NCBI RefSeq assembly: GCF_014643455.1
Contig: NZ_BMJM01000001.1
Span: 424,123-488,122, forward strand
Source of the DNA: Sandarakinorhabdus glacialis
GTDB lineage: Bacteria; Pseudomonadota; Alphaproteobacteria; Sphingomonadales; Sphingomonadaceae
Direction of reading: 5' to 3'
Length of the DNA: 64,000 nt
Part shown: one piece after another, positions 8,311 to 20,266 of the stretch
How positions within the stretch are numbered: the stretch's first letter is position 1
How the letters are laid out: each line of letters opens with the position of its first letter
The notes under the pieces: model-generated
Told to the model about the DNA's origin: nothing
Database searches by the model: none
What the model saw: only the letters and a program-made list of their open reading frames with translations
Program-made: the position numbers and the translations under genes

Positions 8311-8922
8311 CTAAGTGCGGGACCAGGCGGCGACTTCGGCGGCGATCTTGTTGGCGGCGCGGTTGAGGGCGGCGGCGACGGCGGCGGGGGTCTGGTCGAA
8401 GGCGGGTTCGGCGGCTTCGAAACGGCGCAGGGTGACGGTGGCGCCGGGATTGCGCGGATAGGCGATCTGGGCGTCGTAGCGGACGCGGACCTGGGGGTTG
8501 GCGGGGTCGCTGACGTCGAGGCCGAAGACCCGCAGAGCGCCGGTCAGCTGGCGGGTGGGGGGGGTATTCGAGCTGCGGACGTCGATGACGGCGAGGCCAT
8601 TGGCGGCGAGGGTGTCGGCGAGGACGCGCTGGAACTGACGGTTGGGTTGCTCGGCCCAAGTGGCGGCGGTGAGGTAGCTGACTTCGGTGGCCGAGGTGAC
8701 GACCGGCACGCGCAGGGTCTGGAGAACGGCGGGGACGGCGGGGATATCGACGCTGATGGTGTCGGCAGTCTTGGCGGGGCCGTCATAGGCGCGCGGTGCG
8801 GCGGTGGCGGATAATGTGAGCAGCGACGACGGCGGCGTGCTGTTACCGCCGATCTGGACCAGCGGACCGCAGCCGGCGAGGAGGACGACCGCCAGCAGGG
8901 GGGCGAGAGCGGGGAGCTTCAT
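8311..8922 (-). CDS. ABC transport auxiliary lipoprotein of the MCE system
   Basis: A 203-residue lipoprotein with lipobox LLAGC (Cys18), so probably anchored to the outer membrane. SVDIPAVPAVLQTLRVPVVT, EVSYLTAATWAEQPNRQFQR and the C-terminal AAVAAALNRAANKIAAEVA fit the ABC-transport auxiliary (PqiC-like) family. Its start overlaps the end of the MlaD-like gene by 4 bases, so it is the last gene of the mlaE-mlaF-mlaD operon. Its presumed role is to receive or pass lipid at the outer membrane. Confidence 0.85.
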   Translation of the reverse strand: MKLPALAPLLAVVLLAGCGPLVQIGGNSTPPSSLLTLSATAAPRAYDGPAKTADTISVDIPAVPAVLQTLRVPVVTSATEVSYLTAATWAEQPNRQFQRVLADTLAANGLAVIDVRSSNTPPTRQLTGALRVFGLDVSDPANPQVRVRYDAQIAYPRNPGATVTLRRFEAAEPAFDQTPAAVAAALNRAANKIAAEVAAWSRT

Positions 8923-9881
8923 TTCGCGGCTTTCGTCTTCGAGGGGTCGTATTCGGGCAGGGTGCGGCCGCCGACGAGCGCGCCGGCGGGGTCTTCGTCG
9001 AGCTTGGCGGCGATGGCACCGAGGTTGCCGGTCAGGTCGCGCAGGTCGCGGACGAGGCGGTTGGCTTCGGGCAGGGTATCGGTGGTCAGCGTGTCGAGGC
9101 CGGGTTTGGCGGCGCGGGTCAGCTCGTCGATGCGGGAGAGGCTGGACTCGGCTGCCTTGACGGCGCGTCGCAGGTCTTCGGCGAGGGGTTTTCCATCGGA
9201 GGTCAGCAGCGCGTTGGTGGTGCCGACGAGGCCGTCGACGCGCTTGAGGGTGACGGTGGCGGCGGCGAGGGTCTGGCGGGCCTCGATGACGGTCGCGGCG
9301 ATTTCGGGGGCGCGATCGGCCAGCGCGTTGGTGGCGCGATCGGTGTTTTTCAGGATGTTGGCGATCGAATTGCGGTTGTTCGGATCGAGGACCTCGGCGA
9401 GGCGATCGGTGAGCTTGGAGACGTTGTTGAGCAGTTCCGGCGCATTGGCGAGAAGGGCGCCGAGGCCGCCACTGCGGGGCGGAATGACGGGGACGCCATA
9501 GGGCCCGGGGGTGGTGATGCGTTCGGCACCCTGCATGGCGCCCGACAGCGAGATCTGGCTGACGCCGGTGAAGCCGACGCCTTCGACGGCGGCGGTGGTG
9601 CCCTTGAGGACGGGGACTTCCTCGCCGACGCTGATGCGGACGCGGACGAACTGCGGGGTTTCGGGGAGGAGCTTGATCTGTTCGACCTTGCCGACGGGGA
9701 CGCCGTTGAAGGCGACCGGCGACCCGACGGCGAGGCCGGTGATGGCTTCCTTGTAGAAGATGTCGAAATGCTGGTCGTTGGCGCCGGCAAAGCGGGCCAG
9801 CCAGAGTACGCCGATGAACATGGCAACGGTGATGGCGACGACCACGGCGCCGACGATGGCATAGTTGCTGCGCGTTTCCAT
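8919..9881 (-). CDS. MCE-domain (MlaD-like) lipid transport protein
   Basis: A 320-residue inner-membrane-anchored periplasmic protein. One N-terminal transmembrane helix (YAIVGAVVVAITVAMFIGVL) is followed by an MCE domain (ITGLAVGSPVAFNGVPVGKV, VGFTGVSQISLSGA), then a long helical region from about residue 150. Longer than E. coli MlaD (about 180 residues), it resembles the Mce type with an extended helical barrel. It overlaps the ATPase gene by one base. Confidence 0.9.
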   Translation of the reverse strand: METRSNYAIVGAVVVAITVAMFIGVLWLARFAGANDQHFDIFYKEAITGLAVGSPVAFNGVPVGKVEQIKLLPETPQFVRVRISVGEEVPVLKGTTAAVEGVGFTGVSQISLSGAMQGAERITTPGPYGVPVIPPRSGGLGALLANAPELLNNVSKLTDRLAEVLDPNNRNSIANILKNTDRATNALADRAPEIAATVIEARQTLAAATVTLKRVDGLVGTTNALLTSDGKPLAEDLRRAVKAAESSLSRIDELTRAAKPGLDTLTTDTLPEANRLVRDLRDLTGNLGAIAAKLDEDPAGALVGGRTLPEYDPSKTKAAK

Positions 9882-10696
9882 CAGGCGGGTTCCATGGTTT
9901 TCGTTTTGCCGGCGCCGGCTGCTCTGCCCCGGGGCCCCGAAAAATATTCGCGGACCCAGGGGTGATCGAAGGTGAGGAGTTCGGGGATGGTGCCGACCGC
10001 GAGCACCTTCTTGTCGGCGAGGACGGCGACGCGGTCGCAGATGGCGTGGAGCGTATCGAGATCGTGGGTGATCAGGAATACGGTCAGGCCAAGGGTTTCC
10101 TTGAGCACCTTGATGAGCTCGTCAAAGGCGGCCGCGGAGATCGGATCGAGGCCGGCGGTGGGTTCGTCGAGGAACAGCAGCAGCGGGTCGAGCGAGAGGG
10201 CGCGGGCGAGGCCGGCGCGTTTTTTCATGCCGCCGGAAAGTTCGGAGGGGAATTTGGGACCGGCTTCGACGGGCAACCCGACCATGGTGACCTTGTAGCC
10301 GGCGAGTTCGTCCATCAGCGGTTCGGGCAGGTCGAGGAACTCGCGCATCGGGACTTCGATGTTTTCGGCAACACTGAGCGAGGAGAACAACGCGCCTTCC
10401 TGGAACATGACGCCCCAGCGGCGGCGCAGGTCCTTGGCGGCGGCGGCATCGAGGTCGCGGGTTTCCTCGCCGAAGACCTTTATGCTCCCTTCGCGGGTGG
10501 ATTGCAGGCCGACGATGGCGCGCATGAGGACGGACTTGCCGGTGCCCGAGCCGCCGACGACGCCGAGGATTTCGCCCTTGCGGACGTCGAGATCGAGCTT
10601 GTCGTGGATGATTTGCTCGCCGAAGCCGGTAACGAGGCCGCGGACGCGGATGACGGCATCGTCTTCATCGAGGGTGGGGCCCAAGCCGGGCATCAA
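9881..10696 (-). CDS. MCE lipid transporter ATP-binding protein (MlaF-like)
   Basis: A 271-residue ABC ATPase that powers lipid movement for the MCE system. Walker A VGGSGTGKSVLMRAI, signature LSGGMKKRAGLARAL, Walker B LLLFLDEPTAGLDP and switch His in LITHDLDTL are all present. The LSGGMKKR form is typical of MlaF. Its start overlaps the permease stop by 4 bases. Confidence 0.93.
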   Translation of the reverse strand: MMPGLGPTLDEDDAVIRVRGLVTGFGEQIIHDKLDLDVRKGEILGVVGGSGTGKSVLMRAIVGLQSTREGSIKVFGEETRDLDAAAAKDLRRRWGVMFQEGALFSSLSVAENIEVPMREFLDLPEPLMDELAGYKVTMVGLPVEAGPKFPSELSGGMKKRAGLARALSLDPLLLFLDEPTAGLDPISAAAFDELIKVLKETLGLTVFLITHDLDTLHAICDRVAVLADKKVLAVGTIPELLTFDHPWVREYFSGPRGRAAGAGKTKTMEPA

Positions 10697-11835
10697 TTGA
10701 AGCCGAGCGCGGAGAAGAAGACGGCGAAGAACGCATCGAGGACGATGACGACGAAGATCGATTCGACGACGGCGCGGGTGGTGCGTTCGCCGACGGATTC
10801 GGCGTTGCCGGTGACCTGCATGCCCTGGAAGCAGCCCATCATGGCGATGACGACGCCGAAGATCGGTGCCTTGATCATGCCGATGACCAAGTCGGAAAGC
10901 GGGGTAACCTCTTGCAGGCGCTGGAAGAAGGCGACGGGGGGAATGTCGAGCGAGATCCAGCAGAACAGCCCGCCGCCGAGGATGGCCATGAACGAGCCGA
11001 AAAATCCGAGCATCGACAACATGAGCCCCATGGCGATCACCCGAGGGACGACGAGGACTTCGATCGGCGACATGCCGATAGTGTGGAGGGCGTCGACTTC
11101 CTGATTAAGCTTCATCGAGCCGATCTGGGCGGCGAAGGCCGACGACGAGCGGCCGGCGACCATGATCGCGGTGAGCAGGATGCCGAGCTCGCGCATCACC
11201 GAGCGGCCGATGAGGTTGACGACGAAGACCTCGGCACCGAAGGCGCGGAGCTGGACTGCGCCCTGCTGGGCGACGACCATGCCGACCAGGAAGAGCAGCA
11301 GCCCGACGATGGGGATGGCGTTGACGCCGACCGCCTCGCATTGATGAATGAAGGCGTTCCAGCGCATCGGGCGGCGGCCGATGAGGGTCTGGCCGAGGAC
11401 AATGAGGGTCTGGCCAAGGAAGGCCAGGAAATTGCCGACGTTTTCGACGGCGACGTAAAGGGCGCGGCCGATGCGGTCGAGGCGTTCGATGGCGCGATTG
11501 CCGTGGACGGCACGGATGGCTACGGGGTTGTCGTTGGCGGCGACCTGCGCGATCAGGCGGTCCGCATCGCCCGAGGCGTTTTCGATGGTGGCGGGGACGC
11601 CGGCGGCGGTCCAGTCCTGCACCAGGCGGTGGATGAGCCAGGCGCCTGAGGTGTCGATGCGGCCGATGCCCGCGAGGTCGATGGCCAAAGCCGAGCCGCC
11701 GGGAGTTATGGCGCGGAGTGGCCCGACGATGCCGGCGATATGGTCCATAGTCAGGTCGCCGCTCACGGCGAGGCGCCGGGCGGTGTTTCCACCGCCATCG
11801 TTATCGCCGCTGTCCTGGATGCTGGGCGTCGTCAT
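10693..11835 (-). CDS. MlaE-type permease with N-terminal STAS domain
   Basis: A 380-residue fusion. Residues about 15-110 are STAS-like (RLAVSGDLTMDHIAGIVGPL, IDLAGIGRIDTSGAWLIHRL), taking the place of separate MlaB. From about residue 125 it is the MlaE permease: IPIVGLLLFLVGMVVAQQGA, RELGILLTAIMVAGRSSSAF, LHTIGMSPIEVLVVPRVIA. ATG 11835 gives MTTPSIQD; the frame stays open upstream but runs antisense to the HAD gene. STAS-MlaE fusions are common in alphaproteobacteria. Confidence 0.92.
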   Translation of the reverse strand: MTTPSIQDSGDNDGGGNTARRLAVSGDLTMDHIAGIVGPLRAITPGGSALAIDLAGIGRIDTSGAWLIHRLVQDWTAAGVPATIENASGDADRLIAQVAANDNPVAIRAVHGNRAIERLDRIGRALYVAVENVGNFLAFLGQTLIVLGQTLIGRRPMRWNAFIHQCEAVGVNAIPIVGLLLFLVGMVVAQQGAVQLRAFGAEVFVVNLIGRSVMRELGILLTAIMVAGRSSSAFAAQIGSMKLNQEVDALHTIGMSPIEVLVVPRVIAMGLMLSMLGFFGSFMAILGGGLFCWISLDIPPVAFFQRLQEVTPLSDLVIGMIKAPIFGVVIAMMGCFQGMQVTGNAESVGERTTRAVVESIFVVIVLDAFFAVFFSALGFN

Positions 11836-12018
11836 GCCCTTGCATAGGTGCGGTATTGCCGCAGCCGGGGCAAGGGGCATGACGGCGACCAAACGACGGA
11901 TTTGTGCGTTGGAATAACGGGCTTTCGGGAAAAAGGATCGTTTCACCTGTGCAAACGCGCGCCGTCGGGGCGGGTTCATCATGGCATTCGCGCCGGGAGA
12001 CGATAGGGTGCCAAAAGC

Positions 12019-12720
12019 ATGACGATCAGCATCTATGACATGGACCGAACCATCACGCGCAGCGGCACCTGGACGCCGTGGCTGAAGTTCTGGGCGCGGC
12101 GGGAGGCGCCGTGGCGCTTGCTGCTGGTGCCACTGCTGGCGGGGGCATTGATCGGCTATGCCGCCAGGCTGATCACCCGGGCGCGGTTGAAGGAGATCGG
12201 GCACCGGCTGTTCATGGGGCGGCGGGTCGGGCGGACGCGGCTGCTGGCGGCGGCCGATGCCTATGCCGACAAGGTGATTGCCACCAACATCTTTGCCGGC
12301 GCGCTGGCGCAGATCGCCGCCGATCGTGCCGAAGGTCAGCGGCTGGTGCTGGCGACGGCGTCGAACGAATATTATGTGCGCGCAATCGCTGCCAAGCTGG
12401 GCATCGATGACGTGATCGCGACGGCTTCGCGGTGGGACGACGACCATCTCCACCATCGGCTGGGCGGTGACAATTGTTACGGCGATATCAAGCGCGTGCT
12501 GGTCGAGGCATGGCTGGAGCGCGAGGCGCTGGCGGGCGAACCGGTGCGGTTTTATTCGGACCATGTTTCGGACCGGCCGGTGTTCGAGCTGGCCGAGGCG
12601 AGCGGCGGCGAAGCGGTTGCGGCCAACCCTTCGAAAGCGCTACGCCAGCTCGCGCAGGAACGCGGCTGGCGCATCGTCGACTGGGGGCAACCGGCGCGTT
12701 CGTTCTTCGAACGCGCCTGA
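12019..12720 (+). CDS. HAD-IB family phosphatase
   Basis: A 233-residue HAD hydrolase of the SerB-like IB subclass. The catalytic DxD is in ISIYDMDRTIT (Asp7, Asp9), motif II is LATASNEYYVRAI and motif III/IV is VRFYSDHVSDRPVFELA. A short hydrophobic stretch at residues 32-50 may touch the membrane. The substrate is unknown. It is transcribed divergently from mlaE and ends 6 bases before the converging metalloprotease gene. Confidence 0.85.
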   Translation: MTISIYDMDRTITRSGTWTPWLKFWARREAPWRLLLVPLLAGALIGYAARLITRARLKEIGHRLFMGRRVGRTRLLAAADAYADKVIATNIFAGALAQIAADRAEGQRLVLATASNEYYVRAIAAKLGIDDVIATASRWDDDHLHHRLGGDNCYGDIKRVLVEAWLEREALAGEPVRFYSDHVSDRPVFELAEASGGEAVAANPSKALRQLAQERGWRIVDWGQPARSFFERA

Positions 12721-12726
12721 GGACTT

Positions 12727-13887
12727 TCAGACCGTAAGCGCCGTCGCCCGGCGGCGCCGCATTGTTGCACCGGTAAGGCCAAAGCCGGCGATCAGCATTG
12801 CCCAGGTGCCGGGTTCGGGAACCGAGGCGGCGAAGGCCGAGAAGGCTTGTGCCGTCGAGAAGGTGTAGCCGGGGTTGGCGAGGACATCGACGTTGACGTT
12901 CCAGCCGATGGCATCGAGCAGGGCCAGATCGAGGCTTTCGACTGAGTCACCGACGCCGTTGCAGATATAGGGGTTCATTATGCCGCGGAAGTCGACGCAG
13001 GAGACGGCCGGGGCCTTCCAGTGCGACGCCTGCCAGCCGTCGCCGTTCACATCGCCGGTCTAGAAATAGCCGTCGTCGAAGACGGTGACGCCACCATCGA
13101 TCGAGAAGTAGCTGTCGGTGCCGAAGGTCCAGTCGAGGACGCCGGGCGCCGAATAGCGGAACAAGTCAGCGCTATAGCCCCACCAGAATTCGTCAACGGG
13201 AAAACCGCCGCCGACGCTATAGTCGAAATCTTGCGCGCCGCTGAGGAAGCCGAGGGCGTGACCCATTTCGTGGATGGCGACGCCGATGAAGTCGTAGCTG
13301 CCGGCGGTGATGCCGTCGCGCGGATCGAAATCGAAATTGAAATCGCTCGAGAAGGCGATCTCACCGTCGACAACATCTCCAAAGCCGCCGACCAGTGCCT
13401 TCACATTGGCGGACGACAGGGCGATCGTATTGGCGATGGCGGTATCATCGGGTGCGATGCGCGATCCGGTTGCCGAGACGCCGTCCTGGGCCTTCGGCTC
13501 GAAATAATCGGGAACGGTGACGGTGACACCGCCGGTGGGGCTGAGCGGCGCGAAATTGGCGAGGGCCTTTGCATCGAGGGCGCTGTTGGCGCTGCCGCTG
13601 AGCAGGGACTTGTAGGTCGAGATGGGGACATAGGTGAACAGCGTGCTGCCGGTCGAACCGAGGATGCCGGCGCCGAGCGATTCGAAGCTGACGTCGAAGC
13701 GCACCGCAGCGTCGCTGGTGATGACGCTTTCCCAATAGCGCGCCGCGATGCCGAAACCCCTTTGCGCGGCGGTGCCGTTGACGCCGCCCTGGTCGATAAG
13801 CTTGATGGTAAGCGCCGATGCCGGGGCGGCGAGCGCTGCCCCGATCGTGAGGACGGAGACCATTCCGAGAAACCGAGCGCTGCGCAT
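12727..13887 (-). pseudogene. PEP-CTERM metalloprotease interrupted by an in-frame TAG
   Basis: The reading frame of 386 codons is broken by one TAG at 13060-13062. Before it: a signal peptide (ATG 13887, GTLTIGAALAAPASA-like, preceded by a GAAGGGG ribosome site) and a secreted NF038122-type protease domain with the zinc motif HEMGHALGF. After it in the same frame: GDVNGDGWQASHWKAP, ESLDLALLDAIGWN, then the PEP-CTERM anchor VPEPGTWAMLIAGFGLTGA and an Arg-rich tail. A TCG-to-TAG change would explain it (inference). As given, the product would retain the zinc site but lose the sorting signal. Confidence 0.8.
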
Positions 13888-14103
13888 CAAAACCCCTTCT
13901 CAAAGCCACGCAAAAAACAACGTTTGCCAAGGTCCTGCCGGTATATGCCGCGGTCTGGTGCCGAGCCGAATCCCTACCCTTGGATGCGGATGATATGGCG
14001 CGCGCGTTCGGACGCAAGCGAATACGTCCGGAATTGACCAGAGTGTGACGATGCCCCGGCAAAGCCTGAAGATGGCGGGACCATGCATGTAAACAGGGCA
14101 ATA

Positions 14104-14150
14104 AAAAGCGGCGCTGCCTGTTGCCGAGGCAAAGGCAGCGCCGCCATTTT
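14104..14150 (-). terminator. Rho-independent terminator of the serine protease gene
   Basis: Arms GCGGCGCTGCCT (14108-14119) and AGGCAGCGCCGC (14133-14144) pair perfectly, with a loop that can itself pair (TTGCC/GGCAA). On the minus strand the stem is followed by TTTTTA. It starts about 14 bases after the TGA stop at 14164. Confidence 0.8.
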
Positions 14151-14163
14151 AGCGCTGTAGAGA

Positions 14164-15420
14164 TCAGGCGTTGAGCGTTATCGCCTTGGCACGGCGGCGA
14201 CGCATCGAAGCGCCGGTGAGGCCAAAGCCGGCGATGAGCATTGCCCAGGTGCCGGGTTCGGGAACGGCCATTGCCGCTGCGATGAAATCGGTATGGATGA
14301 AGATCGGCACATAGCCGCTGAATTCACCCCAGCCGGAGTTGAGGCCGCCACCGAAATCGCCGAAACCGGCGCCGAAGGTCAGGCCATAGGAGTTGATCGA
14401 CGACAGCTTGCCGTCGATGAAGCCCGGGCCGCCGGAATCGCCGCCGGCAATATTGACCTCGCGCTCGCCGAGACCGAGATCGGCGAAGTTGGCAGTGCCG
14501 ATGGGACCAAGGCCGAGGGCGTTGGCGATCCGCGTTGCCTGGCTTTGTGCTGCCAGCCCGTTGTCGAAATCGGAGATGAAGCTGAACTCGACATCGGCGG
14601 TGCCGAAGAAATTTTCGCCGGTGGCGGGGTCGATATCGGTGAAGAAGCCCTGGAACAGCGGATTGCCCCAGGCATAGTCATAGATGTTGTCGCCTTCGCG
14701 CAGGTAGCCGGTCTGGGCGTTGGCCGGCGGCGTGTTGCCGGATGCACCGCCGACGTTCGAACGCGTGCCATAGCCGGCGACGTTGAACTGCTCGCCGGTC
14801 AGGTCAGCGGTGAACAGGTCATAGCGCTCGAACGCCCGTGATGCCGCATGTTCGAGGCGCAGGATGGCGATGTCGTTCTGGTCGATGACTTCGCCGGTAT
14901 AGCCCTCGTTGACTATGTACTTGCTGACATCGATCGAATAGCCGCCCGGCTTGAAGGGGGTGCGCGCGTCGGCATTGCCATCGAAGAAATAAGCGGTGGT
15001 CGAAACCGGGTTGGGCGTGCCGGCACCGCCGCTGACGCAATGGCCGGCGGTGGCGATCGACATGCCGTCGCCGAGCAGGCTGCCCGAACAGATGAAGCGC
15101 GAGCCATTGGCATAGGTCATGATGAGGGCGACGACGCCGCTCTTGTTGGCGCTGGGCTTGTAGATGGGGTCGCCGCCGCCGGTGCCAGTGGCGGGCGGGA
15201 CGGGGACGTTGGACGTCGGCGTCTGGCCGATGATGCGGCTGGCGGCGGTCCAGGTAAGGCCGTCGCGGGTGCCGCTGACCGACTTGGCGCCGGACGAGCC
15301 GATCAGCGATGGCTGACTGGAAGTTTCGAAGGCGATCGAAGTTGCGGCGGCAGGTGATGCCATCAGCGCGGTCACCGCGCCGAGACCCAGAATTGACACA
15401 GGAATATTATACTGGCGCAT
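14164..15420 (-). CDS. Secreted trypsin-like serine protease with PEP-CTERM anchor
   Basis: A 418-residue exported protease. After a signal peptide (MRQYNIPVSILGLG to ASPAAATS) the catalytic triad is clear: His in IATAGHCV, Asp in QNDIAILRL, Ser in GGDSGGPGF. The C-terminus VPEPGTWAMLIAGFGLTGAS plus RRRR is the sphingomonad PEP-CTERM signal, for exosortase sorting. ATG 15420 is preceded by GGAAG six bases upstream; earlier in-frame codons would spoil the signal peptide. Substrate unknown. Confidence 0.9.
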   Translation of the reverse strand: MRQYNIPVSILGLGAVTALMASPAAATSIAFETSSQPSLIGSSGAKSVSGTRDGLTWTAASRIIGQTPTSNVPVPPATGTGGGDPIYKPSANKSGVVALIMTYANGSRFICSGSLLGDGMSIATAGHCVSGGAGTPNPVSTTAYFFDGNADARTPFKPGGYSIDVSKYIVNEGYTGEVIDQNDIAILRLEHAASRAFERYDLFTADLTGEQFNVAGYGTRSNVGGASGNTPPANAQTGYLREGDNIYDYAWGNPLFQGFFTDIDPATGENFFGTADVEFSFISDFDNGLAAQSQATRIANALGLGPIGTANFADLGLGEREVNIAGGDSGGPGFIDGKLSSINSYGLTFGAGFGDFGGGLNSGWGEFSGYVPIFIHTDFIAAAMAVPEPGTWAMLIAGFGLTGASMRRRRAKAITLNA

Positions 15421-15886
15421 CTCGAACTTCCGGAAAAAGAAGCCGCCCCCGTTGGCGTGCGAGGACACGATATTTCACAATTGGTTTATTGCAACTGCGA
15501 ACTGGTTAACGGGCAGTGTTTTATTGAAGGTTCGTGACATGCGCGTAACGGTGAGCCGGTGGCATTGTCAGGTCTTTCGCGGGCACGTTTGGCATTCGTG
15601 CGATTTTCGCGAGGTGGCGACGCATGATAGTGCCGAATTGCCAAATATTGGCGTCGAGCATCGCCCAACACGGTTCGAGGGCCGCGGCAATAGTGTAGCC
15701 GGATTTCGACGCAACGAAGGTCGCCTGCCCGCCATGCGGATGCTGCACGCCGATGGCTTCAGGGGCGGCAGGGCCGACGCGGTGATTCGGCCCAACCTGC
15801 GCGTGAGGCGGCAAGATCGCGCCAAACCGGGACTCGGCCGGCGTGGCGGGTTTGAAGCGTCGCCGCCGACGGCGACGACGCACCGG
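15421..15886. other. 466-base gap between the serine protease and acnA
   Basis: I see no convincing gene here. The part nearest the protease (15470-15540) is AT-richer and probably holds its promoter. The part nearest acnA contains an 8-bp hairpin at 15858-15877 (CGTCGCCG, loop CCGA, CGGCGACG) ten bases after the acnA stop, without a T-run, which may be a weak terminator. An open frame on the minus strand here is Arg/Pro-rich and has no support. Confidence 0.6.
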
Positions 15887-18568
<2,682 letters not shown>

Positions 18569-18702
18569 GGCATCTGGTCCTTCACGAATCCGGTTTGAGG
18601 GCGGTCTAGCGCAAGGGGGCGGGCGCGGGAAGGGTGGCGGCGCGGGCACGTGCCCGTGTTTGGCACGTCGGCGGCGAGCGCCGGCGATGGACGGCAGCCA
18701 GC

Positions 18703-18741
18703 AAAAAGGGCGCTGCCGGCAATCCGGCAGCGCCCTTTTTT
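18703..18741 (-). terminator. Strong rho-independent terminator
   Basis: A perfect 17-bp stem (18703-18719 with 18724-18740) around the loop CAAT, with an A-run on one side and a T-run on the other, so it can work in both directions. It lies 18 bases beyond the stop of the minus-strand PEP-CTERM gene, upstream of acnA. Confidence 0.9.
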
Positions 18742-18758
18742 CAGTCGTTCACGGGAGG

Positions 18759-19307
18759 TCAGGCAGCAAGCGTTGCTTTCGAGCGCTTGCGCATCGCGGC
18801 ACCGACAAGACCGAAGCCGGCGATCAGCATTGCCCAGCTCCGTGGCTCGGGAACCGAACCGGCGACGTTGATAACGATCAGGCCATTGGCATCGAGCCCG
18901 GCGAGGTTGACGCGCACGGTGTTGTCATCGAACGATATGCGTGAGGCATCGAAGCCGGCATAGCTGGTTGCGCTGTTTATCGACACAGAGAAGGGCGAAG
19001 CGACGCTATATGTGTCGAAAAGAACGAAACCGTTGAAGTCCGCTGGCGACCAGGTGCAACGAGCGCCGCAAAATACATTGATGGTGAAGGTCGTGGCGCC
19101 GACCGAAATATCGGCGAGGCCGTAATAACTGAGCGGCGCGGTGGTGCCGACGGTGTAGTTGGCCGGACCAAAATCGAATGATCCCAACTCGGGAAACTCA
19201 TGCGCAACCTGGACGGTAAGGCCAGTCAGCGAAACCGCAGATGCCGGCGCTGCAAACGTGGCAACGGCGAGCGTGACGGCCGCAAGCAGTGAAAAACGAT
19301 CGATCAT
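18759..19307 (-). CDS. Small PEP-CTERM exported protein
   Basis: A 182-residue protein with a signal peptide (MIDRFSLLAAVTLAVATFAA, cleavage after PASA), a beta-rich Ser/Thr/Asn body with one Cys pair (FCGARCTW), and the tail VPEPRSWAMLIAGFGLVGAA plus MRKRSK. The body matches no family I recognise. ATG 19307 starts the signal peptide; upstream codons do not. It is presumably sorted by an exosortase encoded elsewhere. Confidence 0.85.
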   Translation of the reverse strand: MIDRFSLLAAVTLAVATFAAPASAVSLTGLTVQVAHEFPELGSFDFGPANYTVGTTAPLSYYGLADISVGATTFTINVFCGARCTWSPADFNGFVLFDTYSVASPFSVSINSATSYAGFDASRISFDDNTVRVNLAGLDANGLIVINVAGSVPEPRSWAMLIAGFGLVGAAMRKRSKATLAA

Positions 19308-19552
19308 TTGGAGTACCCCTGCGAATTTTTTTGCGTGGGGTTTCCTGAACCTCATGCAAATCCACCAATGCAAAACTTGTGCCAATCGCCGCATCTTGTC
19401 ATTACAGGGGCTTAACGAACGGGTGCCATTGTGTATGTAAGGCTTACCTACACTTAACGCAGGATTTTGGCGGGCCGGTTGCAGATCGATCGATCTGCGA
19501 TGAATGTCTTGTTACGGTTGCCGTGCCGCGGCCAAGTCGCCATATCTGTCGC

Positions 19553-20149
19553 ATGTCGTCTCCTGAAATCGATGCGTTGACGCAGGCACTGGCGCGGCTG
19601 CCGGGCCTTGGCCCGCGATCGGCACGGCGTGCGGTGCTGCACCTCATCAAGAAGCGTGAGACGGCGCTGGTGCCGCTGGTGGCGGCGTTGCAGGCGGTCG
19701 AGCGCAATCTGGTGACGTGCGCGGTGTGCGGCAATGTCGATACCCGCGATCCGTGCGGGGTGTGCACCGACCCGCGGCGGGACACGGCGTCATTGTGCGT
19801 GGTCGAGGAAGTGGCGGATTTGTGGGCGCTGGACCGGGCGCGGTTGTTTGCCGGGCGGTATCATGTGCTGGGCGGGCGGTTGTCGGCACTGGATGGCGTG
19901 CGGCCGGAGGATTTGGCGGTCGATGCGCTGGTGGCGCGGATCGCCGAGGGCGGTTTTGCCGAGGTCGTGCTGGCGATGAATGCGACGCTCGAGGGGCAGA
20001 CGACGATGCATTATGTCGCAGAGCGGCTGGCCGGGTCGGGGGTGCGGGTGATGCAACTGGCGCAGGGTCTGCCGGTGGGGGGCGAGCTGGATTATCTGGA
20101 TGAGGGGACGTTGGCGCTGGCGCTTAGGGCGCGGCGGTTGGTGGAGTAG
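19553..20149 (+). CDS. recR: Recombination mediator RecR
   Basis: A 198-residue DNA repair protein acting with RecF/RecO to load RecA at gaps. An N-terminal helix-hairpin-helix ([19 protein letters not shown]), the four-Cys zinc site (CAVCG then CGVC), and a Toprim domain ([37 protein letters not shown]) are present. ATG 19553 gives [11 protein letters not shown]. dnaX or the YbaB gene, often upstream of recR, are absent here. recO is in the same window at 59320. Confidence 0.96.
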   Translation: MSSPEIDALTQALARLPGLGPRSARRAVLHLIKKRETALVPLVAALQAVERNLVTCAVCGNVDTRDPCGVCTDPRRDTASLCVVEEVADLWALDRARLFAGRYHVLGGRLSALDGVRPEDLAVDALVARIAEGGFAEVVLAMNATLEGQTTMHYVAERLAGSGVRVMQLAQGLPVGGELDYLDEGTLALALRARRLVE

Positions 20150-20167
20150 GGGCCGTTTTGTTGGATG

Positions 20168-20232
20168 GGGACCCCCACCCCGCTCACGCAAGAGCGTGAG
20201 TCGCTCTCCCCGCAGGGGGGAGGGAGTTTCTT
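20168..20232. repeat. GC-rich palindromic intergenic repeat after recR
   Basis: CTCACGCAAGAGCGTGAG forms a hairpin, followed by TCGCTCTCCCCGCAGGGGGG AGGGAG as a second one. It resembles the repeat next to nudC (39500-39597). It sits between recR and def. Confidence 0.65.
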
Positions 20233-20266
20233 GATTTTTTGGGGTGGAATCACTAGCTGAGCGGCT

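Noticed and set aside
11836-12564. N-terminal extension of the MlaE frame by 243 codons
   Set aside because: It is antisense to the HAD phosphatase and Arg/Pro-rich; the STAS domain begins at ATG 11835.
12727-13050. The C-terminal PEP-CTERM fragment as a separate gene
   Set aside because: It has no signal peptide and is in frame with the metalloprotease across one TAG, so it is the same gene.
15521-15883. 120-codon frame between the serine protease and acnA
   Set aside because: Poly-Arg start, no ribosome site and no family resemblance.
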